A stretch of 64,000 nucleotides of DNA, from the NCBI GenBank assembly GCA_965231815.1, contig OZ246890.1, forward strand, positions 3,906,001-3,970,000. Direction: 5' to 3'. The position numbers were made by a program, and so were the translations under genes. This DNA is from JAPPFW01 sp965231815. GTDB taxonomy: Bacteria > Actinomycetota > Acidimicrobiia > Spongiisociales > Spongiisociaceae. Shown here piece after piece: positions 43,061-51,880 of the stretch. Each line of letters starts with the position of its first letter. Position 1 is the stretch's first letter. The notes under the pieces were generated by a model. The model made no database searches. It saw only the letters and a program-made list of their open reading frames with translations, and had not been told where the DNA came from.

Positions 43061-45106
43061 ATGCCCCGCTTCGACCGTACAGACTTACCTCCAGCCGACC
43101 TGGAGTTCGTGGTGCTCGCCGACACCCATCACCTGGTGGATCCCGGCATGTACTCGACAAAGGGCGACTCGGTGACACCGGAGATCGTCCGCGAGTGGTC
43201 GGACCGCGGCGACTGGGCGCTGGCTTTGGCCAAGGCTACCGAGCCCGCATTGGTCTTCCATGTGGGGGACCTGGCCCAGGAATACCCAGGTTCGCAGTTC
43301 TTCGATACGGGACGGCGGGCGGCTGTGACCCAGTTCGATGAGTCGGGCCTGGCGGTCAACTTCGCGGCCGGCAACATGGACATCGGTGACAAGCCGGACC
43401 CCACTGTGCCCGCCGGATGGGTGGAACCGGGATACCTGAAGCGCTGGGACGAGGATTTCGGCAAGTCGTTCTACAGCCGGACCGTCGGCGACTCGCACTT
43501 CATCGTCCTCAACTCCCAGATCATGAACACCACGCTGCCCGAGGCGATAGAACAACGCGAATGGGTGGAGGCCGACCTCGCCGCCCACGCCTCGCACCGG
43601 ATCTTCATGTTCCTGCACCTTCCCCCCTACCTGGTCGACGAGAACGAACCCGGCCTGGGCAGCTACGACGTGCTCGACAACCCGGACCGGTCATGGCTGC
43701 TGGGACTGTGCAGGCGCTACGACGTCGAAGCCCTGTTTAGCGGCCACACCCACTTCCAGGTGTTCAACCAGGCCGGCCATACCCACCTGTACACGCTTCC
43801 ATCTACCACGACGACTAGGCCGGGCTTCTACGAGGCTTTCAACGTCCGCCCCCCGGAGAGGGGCTGGACCGATACGGCCAAGCTCGGCTTCTTCCTGGTG
43901 AGGTTGACGACCAGGGGAACCTCGGTACACCTGATCCGCACCAGCGGGGAGACCCACGCCAACCACCAGACCGGAACCCACATCCTGTGTGGCACCATCG
44001 TCGACCTCCCGCATTCTCCCGCGGCCGCCTACCTGCGCCTGCCCATCACCAACAAGAGCGACGGGGCGATCTCCTACCCCAACCATGTGAGGCACCGGAT
44101 CCGTGACGACTACCCGCTGCTCTCCTGCATCGAGGCGGGTATCCGCCATGTTCGGTTCCCGATCCACGACCTCGATGTGGATCTGCAGGCCGGACAACTC
44201 GCCGTCCTGCAGGGCGAAGGGGTGCAACTGACCGCGACCGTCTTGTGTCCGAAGTCCGGTGATATAACGGCCGCGTCTCGCAAGACCTCCCAAGCCGACT
44301 ACATCGAGGTCCAGCTGACCAACCGGATCCTGCCCGACGGCGAGGACCTGGGGGCGTTGGCCGAGTTGCGGGGAGCGGGAGTCGGCGTCAGCTTGGCGCC
44401 GCTCGCGCTGGAGGACACCGGCAAGGTGCACCTGCGTAGCAGGACCGGCTACCGGCCCCGGGAACTACCACACCTCGACGAGTTACTGACCGACTATGGC
44501 CTTCGTCTCGACCGGGCGGTCTGCATGGTCGACGACTCGGAATCGGTATGGAGCGACATTCGAAGCTTCGATTCCCGACTCCGCTCCGTCGGAGGTCTCG
44601 ACTTCCTGGTCCCGCTGGGCGCCGACGACGAAGACAACGCCCTGGCGGTCGCCGAAGCCCTGTTCGCAGCCGCCACGATGCCCGGCTGCCGCATCTTTCT
44701 CGATCCGTTGCAGGATCTCGATCGGGTGACAAAGGTGGTGCACGGGCTGCTCGACCGGTTGTCGAATCCGCGCGCCGGCTTCCATGTCCTCAGGGTGCTG
44801 AATACCGTGCTGTTCGGCGAAGGGCGCAGCCCGGGCAGTTACACATCCCGGTATACCGGCGGGCTGCCGGCCGACGCAAACATCAGGGTCATCAGGGATC
44901 AGCGAGCCGAGTTCTGGCTAGTGCCCGATCAGGAAAAGCCCAGGGCTGCCGAGGCGCTGGGCGAGAGGACCAGCGCGGATGCGACGGTGAGGTTGATCGA
45001 CCCCGTGACCGGGGTGTCCCGGCGGGACTCACCCGGCTCTGTGGCACACCTGATGACCTGTGCCCCAAGCGCCCGGATACAGGTTCTCCAGATTCCAAAT
45101 CACTGA
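43061..45106 (+). CDS. Large calcineurin-like metallophosphoesterase with unknown C-terminal domain
   Basis: 681 residues. The N-terminal 300 carry the metallophosphoesterase motifs: LADTHH, HVGDLA, GNMD (aspartate in place of the usual histidine), FLHLPPY and FSGHTHFQVF. The remaining 380 residues are not recognised: ITNKSDGAISYPNHVRHRI and a section around VGGLDFLVPLGADDEDNALA may form an alpha/beta barrel-like domain. AGGAGG is seven bases upstream of the ATG. Substrate may be a phosphoester in sugar or nucleotide metabolism; the double-size architecture is unusual. Confidence 0.85.
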   Translation: MPRFDRTDLPPADLEFVVLADTHHLVDPGMYSTKGDSVTPEIVREWSDRGDWALALAKATEPALVFHVGDLAQEYPGSQFFDTGRRAAVTQFDESGLAVNFAAGNMDIGDKPDPTVPAGWVEPGYLKRWDEDFGKSFYSRTVGDSHFIVLNSQIMNTTLPEAIEQREWVEADLAAHASHRIFMFLHLPPYLVDENEPGLGSYDVLDNPDRSWLLGLCRRYDVEALFSGHTHFQVFNQAGHTHLYTLPSTTTTRPGFYEAFNVRPPERGWTDTAKLGFFLVRLTTRGTSVHLIRTSGETHANHQTGTHILCGTIVDLPHSPAAAYLRLPITNKSDGAISYPNHVRHRIRDDYPLLSCIEAGIRHVRFPIHDLDVDLQAGQLAVLQGEGVQLTATVLCPKSGDITAASRKTSQADYIEVQLTNRILPDGEDLGALAELRGAGVGVSLAPLALEDTGKVHLRSRTGYRPRELPHLDELLTDYGLRLDRAVCMVDDSESVWSDIRSFDSRLRSVGGLDFLVPLGADDEDNALAVAEALFAAATMPGCRIFLDPLQDLDRVTKVVHGLLDRLSNPRAGFHVLRVLNTVLFGEGRSPGSYTSRYTGGLPADANIRVIRDQRAEFWLVPDQEKPRAAEALGERTSADATVRLIDPVTGVSRRDSPGSVAHLMTCAPSARIQVLQIPNH

Positions 45107-45165
45107 CTCACCGGGTCGGATCGGTCCTGTCCCCTGGGAGGGGAATTGGTCGATCCCACACCTTG

Positions 45166-45283
45166 CTAGGAGGGTGCTGAGAAACCCCGTACAAAGGGGT
45201 TCACCCGCTAATTCACAACTCTCTGACCAGGCGGTTTGCCAACCACCGAACCCCGTAAGATTCGTTTTTCAGGACCCTCCTAG
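45166..45283 (-). mobile_element. Family A MITE-like element, copy 4
   Basis: 118 bases, CTAGGAGGGTGCTGAGAA ... CAGGACCCTCCTAG, with AACCCC-gtacaaa-GGGGTT stem. Best-preserved copy. Confidence 0.9.
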
Positions 45284-45293
45284 CTTAAAACAT

Positions 45294-45318
45294 CCTTACT
45301 AACCTCTACTAAGTAAGG
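45294..45318. promoter_or_regulatory. Inverted repeat upstream of AbrB-type antitoxin
   Basis: CCTTACT ... AGTAAGG with seven-base perfect arms and an 11-base spacer, 36 bases before the antitoxin start; candidate self-repression site. Confidence 0.5.
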
Positions 45319-45353
45319 ACCATATATGACTATCGGATCTGAACGATAATGAA

Positions 45354-45587
45354 ATGATTGAATCCACTATCACTGCCAAGGGTCAAACGACCTTGCCAAA
45401 AGCGGTGCGAGAGGCCTTGTCTGTCCAGCCGGGGGACCGTGTGCGGTATGTAGTCCACGAAGGCCAGGTACTGCTACTCGGAGTACGTCCTATCGGGCGG
45501 TTGTACGGAGTGCTTCAGCATCATGGTCCCACGGCGACGCTTGATGACATGGATAACGCCATCGCGGAGGGAGCAACACGGGCGTGA
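45354..45587 (+). CDS. AbrB/SpoVT-type antitoxin
   Basis: 77 residues beginning MIESTITAKGQTTLPKAVREAL, the swapped-hairpin AbrB DNA-binding domain. Tail binds toxin. The stop overlaps the PIN gene start by four bases (GTGA). Confidence 0.92.
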   Translation: MIESTITAKGQTTLPKAVREALSVQPGDRVRYVVHEGQVLLLGVRPIGRLYGVLQHHGPTATLDDMDNAIAEGATRA

Positions 45588-45991
45588 CGGCCATAGACAC
45601 AAACGTACTCGTGCGCTACCTCGTACGTGACGACGCCGAGCAGGCAGAGGCGGCCCGAGCACTGCTGGAAGGATTGACGCAGCGACACCCCGGTTTCGTG
45701 TGTCGCGAGGTTGCAATCGAGGTGGTATGGGTGCTTGAACGAGTTTACCGGTTCGGACGAGCCGAGATCGCGGATGTGCTGGTGGAATTGCTCGCGACGG
45801 ACTGCCTGGTATTCGAGTCCGCCGACGATGTCGTCCGCTCGATACTGCGCTATCGACAGGGCGGACCGGGTTTCCCGGATCTGATGATTCTCGCTGCTGC
45901 CAGCCGGGCGGAAGCGCTACCCCTGCACACTTTCGACGGCCGCCTCGCCAGGGTGGAGGGGTGCCCCCTGGTTCGCACCGGACAGTCTTAG
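45584..45991 (+). CDS. vapC: PIN-domain toxin paired with AbrB antitoxin
   Basis: 135 residues from GTG: TAIDTNVLVRYLVRDD, VAIEVVWVLERVY, FPDLMILAAA and HTFDGRLARV show the PIN acidic residues. The stop codon TAG is formed by the TA target plus first base of the family B element at 45989, so the final residues (RTGQS) end exactly at the insertion. Confidence 0.92.
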   Translation: MTAIDTNVLVRYLVRDDAEQAEAARALLEGLTQRHPGFVCREVAIEVVWVLERVYRFGRAEIADVLVELLATDCLVFESADDVVRSILRYRQGGPGFPDLMILAAASRAEALPLHTFDGRLARVEGCPLVRTGQS

Positions 45992-46196
45992 CCCCGATTA
46001 TTCATGGATGGGGGTTTGGAGGATGAGCGGAATAGACCATAGACGCACCCTTACCAGGAAATACAGCTATCGGCGTTTCCTATCCCGGTCCGTCGTGAGG
46101 GTTCACCTGTTGGGTGAACGTTGGGTTTCTCCCAATACTCGGGTTGGAATGGCGTTATATGCCGAGGTGTGTGGGAAACCTGAATAATCAGGGCTA
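45989..46196 (+). mobile_element. Family B MITE-like element, copy 3
   Basis: 208 bases, ends as in other copies. Provides the stop codon of the PIN toxin gene. Confidence 0.92.
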
Positions 46197-46246
46197 GCCA
46201 GATCCCAAGATCGGCAAGGTAACTCGGTGCAACCGACAACCGACAT

Positions 46247-47014
46247 TCAATACATCAGGGCGCCGCCGGTGACGCTGATCGCTGCGCCGCTTATGTAGCT
46301 CGCATGATCAGACGCCAGGAACACCACCACGGACGCGACCTCCTCCGGCTGGCCCAGCCGCCCCAATGGGCAAGCGGCTACTCCGGCCGCCACGACCTCC
46401 TCTGTGTTGTCGGTATGCTGCATGGGCGTATTGATCGGTCCGGGAAGGAGGGTGTTGACGGTGATCCCGTGCGGCCCGTACCAACGGGCGAAGTCGCGGC
46501 TCATGGACACCACCCCGCCCTTGGCCGCTACATAGGCATGTGCCCCCAGCCTGGTACCCCGGATGAAACCCGGTGACGAGAAGTTGATGATCCTCCCACC
46601 CTGTCCCCGGGCGACGAGGGCTTGGCCGACGGCCCTGCACAGGAAGAACCCGGCTTTGAGATCCACGTCCAGTTGCAGATCCCACTCCTCCTCGCCCACC
46701 TCGTCGAGCGGCTGCCGCTTGAGGACGCCCGCAACATGGGCAAGCGCCCAGATATCGCCCAGGAACTCGGATGCCTCCTCCACTAGGCCGCCGAGTCCGG
46801 CTACATCACGTAGGTCGTAACGCTTCCCCCGGTGCCGGGAGGGACTTCCCAACCCGGCCACCGTTCTCCTCAATACATCACCTTTGATATCGACAGCGAA
46901 CACCCGCGCCCCTGCCGCCGCGAAGGCCTCGGCCGTAGCCTTGCCGATTCCCTGGGCGGCGCCGGTAACGATTACCCCCCTCCCTTCGAGGCCGGCACCC
47001 GGGTTCCAGACGAT
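46247..47014 (-). CDS. SDR oxidoreductase with ATC where the start codon should be
   Basis: The frame conserved with SDR 7643-8410 extends from 46247 up to an ATC at 47014 (IVWNPGAGLEGRGVIVTG then GAAQGIGKATAEAFAAAGAR), giving 255 residues, exactly the paralogue's length. The paralogue has ATG at this point (MAWNVASGLEGQGVLVTG). AAGGAAG lies five bases upstream. A GTG at 46903 is the first ordinary start but would remove the cofactor-binding motif. Active site AYVAAKGGV is intact. Either an ATC start, a point mutation or a read error. Confidence 0.78.
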   Translation of the reverse strand: MVWNPGAGLEGRGVIVTGAAQGIGKATAEAFAAAGARVFAVDIKGDVLRRTVAGLGSPSRHRGKRYDLRDVAGLGGLVEEASEFLGDIWALAHVAGVLKRQPLDEVGEEEWDLQLDVDLKAGFFLCRAVGQALVARGQGGRIINFSSPGFIRGTRLGAHAYVAAKGGVVSMSRDFARWYGPHGITVNTLLPGPINTPMQHTDNTEEVVAAGVAACPLGRLGQPEEVASVVVFLASDHASYISGAAISVTGGALMY

Positions 47015-47494
47015 GGTGACTTCCTTTCTCGGTCCTGAGCATCTCTTGGATCGCTCCGCACCGAATTGTCCGCAACGTCGAAAAACACACTAGCCGGTGG
47101 GGTCCATAGGTCGATTGGGGGATGCTCGGGTTTTGGCCCTGATTCCACTCATACCGGTTGTTTGATTCACCCTGACTCAACCGTCGGAGACTGCTCGAAC
47201 CGATCGGGCACATTCCCCAAGCGAGAGGGAGACCAACTACCATCTGGAACACGCCCCAGCCCCCCGGTAGCTGGACTCAAGGAGAACACACTCCGGCGAA
47301 TCCGGTACGGTTCAGAACCGGTAATGTTGATCGCGCGGTCAGCCAAACCCAGAAAGCGTATGGTGCGAGTGGGACATTCAGCCGACCCGGATCGGAAAAC
47401 ACTCGACTGCCGGCGGCTCGTGGCTGATCGGATAGGGCGATATGCGTAAGACCTTGCTTCAACAAATGCTCGGCTCGCTTGCCGTGCCTGCGGT
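47015..47494. other. 480-base gap without recognised gene
   Basis: Region between the divergent SDR and the molybdenum hydroxylase operon. No ORF with recognisable motifs, no clear terminator. Must hold the promoter of the three-gene oxidoreductase operon. Confidence 0.4.
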
Positions 47495-48349
47495 ATGAAG
47501 CCTCCCCGGTTTCTCTACGCCCGCCCCGAAACACTTGAAGAGACGCTGTCTATTCTCGACGAGCACGGAGCGGATGCCAAGATCCTCGCAGGTGGCCAAA
47601 GCCTGATGCCGCTTCTCAATTTTCGCCTCGCCCAGCCCGCCGTTCTGGTTGATATCGCATTGGTTGACGAGGTCAGGGCCATCAGAATCGAGAACGGCGC
47701 CCTCTCGATAGGCGCCGGTGTTCGGCAACGGGTGGCGGAGCTGTCTTCCGATGTGGGGGAAACCGCGCCGTTGCTCTCAGCATCTGTTTCTCACATCGGC
47801 CATCTTCAAAACAGGATCAGGGGGACCGTGGGGGGCTCGCTCGTTCATGCCGACCCGGCCGCGGAATTACCGGCGGTGATGATGTGCTTGGGGGCGACAA
47901 TGGTTGTCCGATCCGGCGCCGGTGAGCGCTCGATCCCGGCCGAGGAGTTCTTCCTCGGTCCGTTCACCACCGCTCTCGGAGACAGCGAAATGCTCTGTGA
48001 CATCAGGATCCCGATCATCCCCTCGGCGAGGTCCCACATCCTTGAGCTTTCCTTGCGGAGGGGGGACTTCGCGCTGGCGGGTGTATGTGGCCAACTCACC
48101 CTGTCGGAAGGGAGGGTCGCCGACCTGGACCTCGTCGCCTTCGGAGTCGATGCGGTTCCACTGCGGTTGGCGGAAGCCGAGGATGCGGTGCGCGGTCGTG
48201 AACCGACTCCCGACATCGTCATGGAAGCGATGGAACTTGCTAGCTCCGCGGTTGACGACTCCTTCGATGATGTACACGCCGACGGCGCGTATCGTGCGGC
48301 GGTGGTGGGCGAATACACGTATCGTAGCCTCGTGGAGATGACCCGATGA
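47495..48349 (+). CDS. Molybdenum hydroxylase FAD-binding (medium) subunit
   Basis: 284 residues with AGGQSLMPLLNFRLAQP and TVGGSLVHADPAAELP, the two FAD-binding blocks of the CoxM/xanthine-dehydrogenase family. First gene in a medium-small-large operon. Overlaps the small subunit gene by four bases (ATGA). Confidence 0.95.
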   Translation: MKPPRFLYARPETLEETLSILDEHGADAKILAGGQSLMPLLNFRLAQPAVLVDIALVDEVRAIRIENGALSIGAGVRQRVAELSSDVGETAPLLSASVSHIGHLQNRIRGTVGGSLVHADPAAELPAVMMCLGATMVVRSGAGERSIPAEEFFLGPFTTALGDSEMLCDIRIPIIPSARSHILELSLRRGDFALAGVCGQLTLSEGRVADLDLVAFGVDAVPLRLAEAEDAVRGREPTPDIVMEAMELASSAVDDSFDDVHADGAYRAAVVGEYTYRSLVEMTR

Positions 48350-48831
48350 GGCCTGTCAGTCAACCTACCGCCAGTTTGCAGGTAAGCGTGACGATCAACG
48401 GGGTACCCACCGAGGCCACGGTCGACAGCCGCCTGCTGCTCGCCGACTTCCTGCGCGACGAACTTGATCTGACCGGTACCCACCTCGGTTGCGAGCATGG
48501 CGTTTGTGGAGCTTGCACGGTGCTGGTGAACGGAGATCCGGTCAGGTCCTGTATCATGCTGGCAGCCCAGGTCGACGGGATGGAGGTCCTGACCGTCGAG
48601 GGTATCTCCGGCGATGCCGGTCTGAACCGCCTGCAAGAGGCCTTCAAGAATCAGCATGGGCTGCAGTGTGGTTTCTGCACGCCCGGATTCCTGATGACCA
48701 TTTCCGGTGTCGAACCATCCGACTATCCGGACGAGGAGAGCATTCGCGAACTGCTAAGCGGCAACATCTGTCGTTGCACCGGCTACATGGGAATCGTCGA
48801 CGCCGTCAAAGAAGCGTGGGGCAGGATCTGA
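48346..48831 (+). CDS. Molybdenum hydroxylase 2Fe-2S (small) subunit
   Basis: 161 residues. First cluster ligands in GCEHGVCGACTVLVNG, second in CGFCTPGF and CRCTGYMG. Transfers electrons between molybdopterin and FAD subunits. TGATG overlap with the next gene. Confidence 0.96.
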   Translation: MRPVSQPTASLQVSVTINGVPTEATVDSRLLLADFLRDELDLTGTHLGCEHGVCGACTVLVNGDPVRSCIMLAAQVDGMEVLTVEGISGDAGLNRLQEAFKNQHGLQCGFCTPGFLMTISGVEPSDYPDEESIRELLSGNICRCTGYMGIVDAVKEAWGRI

Positions 48832-51218
48832 TGACCGTGTTACGACCGTCCCTGATCGGCGCCATCGTTCCTCGACTCGAGGACGACCGCCTCCTAGCCG
48901 GCGGAGCCGCCTACGTCGCAGACATCAAGATACCGGGCATGGTGGAGGCCGCCATCGTCCGCAGTCCCATCGCCCACGGAATAGTGGACGGTATCGAGGT
49001 TGACGCGGCGCTGGCCGTCGAAGGCGTAATCGGTGTATTCACGGCGGACGATCTCACCGAGGTCAGCCCGTTCCCCGACTTTCATCCCGAGGAGCTGGTC
49101 AAGCCGGTGAAACTCCTCCCGCTGGGCGGGGGACGTGTTCGTTTCGTCGGAACTCCGTTGGCGGTGGTAGTGGCCGCTAACCGTTACCAGGCCGAGGATG
49201 GCCGTGACGAGGTCATGGCCGACATCGATCCCCTACCGGTAGTGGCATCGGTCGAGGAGGCGTTGGCCCCGGGTGCGGCGCTCCTCTACCCGGAGTGGGC
49301 CGACAACCGGTTGACCGTCTATGCACCTCAGTCCGATGCGGTCGACAAGGCCCTCGCCGGCCACCAGGTCGTTTCCGGTCGATACGGCTTCCAACGGCAT
49401 AGCGGCGTTCCCATGGAGACCCGGGGCGTGCTCGCCGAGTTCAGGGATGGGCGCCTGACGGTGTGGAGTTCCACCCAGTTTCCCCACATCGCCCGCACCC
49501 TGCTGTCATACACGCTAGGTCTGTCCGAAGACTCAATCCGGGTGGTCGTCCCCGACATCGGCGGGGGTTTCGGCGTCAAGGCCCAGTTCTATCCCGAGGA
49601 AGTGTTGATCCCGTGGGTTGCTATGAGGCTCGGCCGACCGGTGCGTTGGATCGAGGATCGAAGGGAGCACATGGTCTCTAGCGTGCATGCTCGCGAGACA
49701 AGTGTGGAGTTGGAGGCCGCTGTCGACAGCAGCGGCCGCTTCCTGGCCCTCAGAGGAATGGTGTACCAGGACGCCGGAAGCGGTGAAGCGATACCTAGCG
49801 GGTTCGCGCCTGCGCATGTCACTGCGGGGGGGCTCACCGGCCCATACAAGATCCCGCTGTCGGCGGTGGGAGTCACGTCGGTGGTCACCAACAAGACCCC
49901 CAGTGGGGCGTACCGGGGGTTCGGCGCCCCCGAGGCGGCATTTGCCATGGAGCGGCTCATGGACAGAGCAGCGAACAAGCTCGGCCTGGACCGTCTCGAA
50001 GTCCGCCGCCGCAATCTCCTTCAACGATCCGACTTGCCCTACACCAATGCCGTTGGGTCCGAATACGACTCGGGAAGCCATCGATTGGCGTTCGAGCGCC
50101 TCGTCGAGTTGGCGGAAGCGAGCGTGGCGCGTTGGCGGAAGGAGTATGAGGGAGTTCCGACGGTCCGGATCGGAACTGCGGCGACCAACTACGTCGAGGG
50201 GGGCACACCCACCTATTTCGGAACGACTGGACATTGGGCGTCGCAGGACGCAGCCTCCGTCCGTATGAACCCGGACGGATCGGTAGTCATCTTGGTGGGT
50301 GTGCAAGCCATGGGCCAAGGCCTGATCTCCATGCTGACGACGCTGACCGCCGAGTCCCTCGGCGTCTCTGCCTCTGACGTCCGGGTGGTGATGGGCGACA
50401 CCGATCGCACACCCTACAGCCTGGGCTCGTGGGGGAGCCGGAGCACCAACGTTGCGTCCGGAGCGCTCGAGAAGGCGGTGGAGGAGATCCTTGGAAAGGG
50501 ACGCTTGATAGCCGCCCATCTGCTCGAGGCCTCCCCCGACGACCTCGAGAACCAGAACGGTGGGTTCGGGGTCAGAGGCAGCCCCGACTCCCGGGTTACG
50601 TGGAAGGAAGTGGCGACCACCGCCAACATTCTCGTGATGAATCTTCCCGACGAGGTCGACCCCGGTCTCGAAGCTACGGCATTCTACGACCCGCCCGGTC
50701 TGGACCACGTTCCGGACGCCGACGGGAAGATGAACGCCTGTGCGGCGTACACCAACGCCAGTCAGGCGGCGGTCGTCAAGGTCGACATCAGGACCGGGCA
50801 TGTCGAGCTACTCGACTACCTGATCGTCCATGACTGCGGCACCCTCATCAACCCGCTGATAGTTGAGGGGCAGATCGCCGGCGGGATTGCCCAAGGCATC
50901 GGGGGGGCGATTCTCGAGGAGTTCCACTACGACGAATACGGCAACCCCCAGTCGACATCGTTCCTCGACTATCACCTACCCTCCGCAGCCGAGGTGCCCC
51001 CCATCCACATCGAGCACATCGAGACCCCCGCGCTCCTGCTCCCGTGGGGGGCAAAGGGAGTAGGGGAGGCGGGGATCGTCGGGCCGGCCCCGGCCATCGC
51101 CGCCGCCGTGGAGGACGCGCTGGCGGAATTCGGTATCGAGGAGATCACCCACACTCCGATCTCGCCACCGGTAGTGCTCCGCCTCCTCCAGCACGCCGGG
51201 CGGGCCAAGCGGACATAG
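48831..51218 (+). CDS. Molybdenum hydroxylase large (molybdopterin-binding) subunit
   Basis: 795 residues. GGGFGVKAQFYPEE, AYRGFGAPEAAFAMERLMD, GQGLISM, and the catalytic glutamate in GAKGVGEAGIV are aldehyde oxidase/xanthine dehydrogenase-type motifs. The signature AYRCSFR of form I CO dehydrogenase is absent, so it is not a true CO dehydrogenase. Substrate likely an aldehyde, N-heterocycle or aromatic compound. Some related proteins act on nicotinate or carnitine-like compounds; not decidable here. Confidence 0.93.
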   Translation: MTVLRPSLIGAIVPRLEDDRLLAGGAAYVADIKIPGMVEAAIVRSPIAHGIVDGIEVDAALAVEGVIGVFTADDLTEVSPFPDFHPEELVKPVKLLPLGGGRVRFVGTPLAVVVAANRYQAEDGRDEVMADIDPLPVVASVEEALAPGAALLYPEWADNRLTVYAPQSDAVDKALAGHQVVSGRYGFQRHSGVPMETRGVLAEFRDGRLTVWSSTQFPHIARTLLSYTLGLSEDSIRVVVPDIGGGFGVKAQFYPEEVLIPWVAMRLGRPVRWIEDRREHMVSSVHARETSVELEAAVDSSGRFLALRGMVYQDAGSGEAIPSGFAPAHVTAGGLTGPYKIPLSAVGVTSVVTNKTPSGAYRGFGAPEAAFAMERLMDRAANKLGLDRLEVRRRNLLQRSDLPYTNAVGSEYDSGSHRLAFERLVELAEASVARWRKEYEGVPTVRIGTAATNYVEGGTPTYFGTTGHWASQDAASVRMNPDGSVVILVGVQAMGQGLISMLTTLTAESLGVSASDVRVVMGDTDRTPYSLGSWGSRSTNVASGALEKAVEEILGKGRLIAAHLLEASPDDLENQNGGFGVRGSPDSRVTWKEVATTANILVMNLPDEVDPGLEATAFYDPPGLDHVPDADGKMNACAAYTNASQAAVVKVDIRTGHVELLDYLIVHDCGTLINPLIVEGQIAGGIAQGIGGAILEEFHYDEYGNPQSTSFLDYHLPSAAEVPPIHIEHIETPALLLPWGAKGVGEAGIVGPAPAIAAAVEDALAEFGIEEITHTPISPPVVLRLLQHAGRAKRT

Positions 51219-51568
51219 CTTGGTCGTGTCGCAGGGCGACCGGTCGTGGCCAACCAGGGGCCGGTTGGTATGTAAAAGGGAGGCTCGCGCCGTAAGCGCG
51301 CTCCGGGAGAGCGTGGTGATCGTGGCAGGTGGCGCACAAGGTGTCGGGCGTGCGTACGGTCCGGCAAGTGGCGTAGGAGGCTGTCGACCGTGAAGGAAAC
51401 GATAGCCCTACGCAAACTCCTGGCAGAGAGTGGTCTGGGCGCCAGCGCGTTGGCGCCGTGACGGAGGAAGAACACGACGCCAAACTAGTATTCTGGAGCC
51501 CCCCTTGACCACCACGGCTCGGCCATCATGGTCAGGTGTCATGGTCATGGGTGTGGTAGAGTATTCGC
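51219..51568. other. 350-base gap with possible SDR relic
   Basis: No intact gene. A 17-codon stretch at 51310-51360 reads SVVIVAGGAQGVGRAYG, like the cofactor motif of an SDR (VVIVTGGAQGIGRA), with no continuation. Near 51557 TAGAGT precedes the antitoxin start by six bases, a probable leaderless promoter. Confidence 0.35.
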
Positions 51569-51880
51569 ATGGCCGTAGACAGTTCCCAATCCCGGACAAT
51601 TCCCGCCGGCGAGTTCAAGGCCAAGTGCCTAAGGCTCATGGACGAGGTGAACGAGACCGGCGTGCCGATCATCATCACCAAGCGGGGCCGTCCGGTGTCG
51701 CGGCTGGTGCCCGCGGATCAGCCGGACGCAGGCATTCGGGGATTGTTCCCGGAACTGGAGGGACTTTGGGATGACCCTGCAGAAACAATAGTCGATCTAG
51801 CCGACATCAACTCGATGGTGGCCGGACTTGACACCGGTTCGGGCGGCGGGGACGCGCAGGGTTATCGTGATCCTGCTTGA
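51569..51880 (+). CDS. Phd/YefM-type antitoxin
   Basis: 103 residues: IPAGEFKAKCLRLMDEVNETGVPIIITKRGRPVSRLVP is the family body; the last third is the toxin-binding tail. TAGAGT is six bases before the ATG. Overlaps the PIN gene by 14 bases. Confidence 0.9.
   Translation: MAVDSSQSRTIPAGEFKAKCLRLMDEVNETGVPIIITKRGRPVSRLVPADQPDAGIRGLFPELEGLWDDPAETIVDLADINSMVAGLDTGSGGGDAQGYRDPA

Noticed and set aside
45989..46239. Short protein encoded on the minus strand of family B elements
   Set aside because: The frame is interrupted in other copies (for example 16657-16863), so it is not a conserved gene.
49533..50801. 422-residue minus-strand frame
   Set aside because: Shadow of the molybdenum hydroxylase large subunit.
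48831..51218. Form I carbon monoxide dehydrogenase large subunit
   Set aside because: Lacks the AYRCSFR active-site loop; AYRGFG is the aldehyde/xanthine-type motif.
51145..51483. Minus-strand frame with a CxxCH heme-like motif
   Set aside because: Single CATCH in an otherwise low-complexity shadow frame overlapping the hydroxylase gene end; no signal peptide or further cytochrome features.
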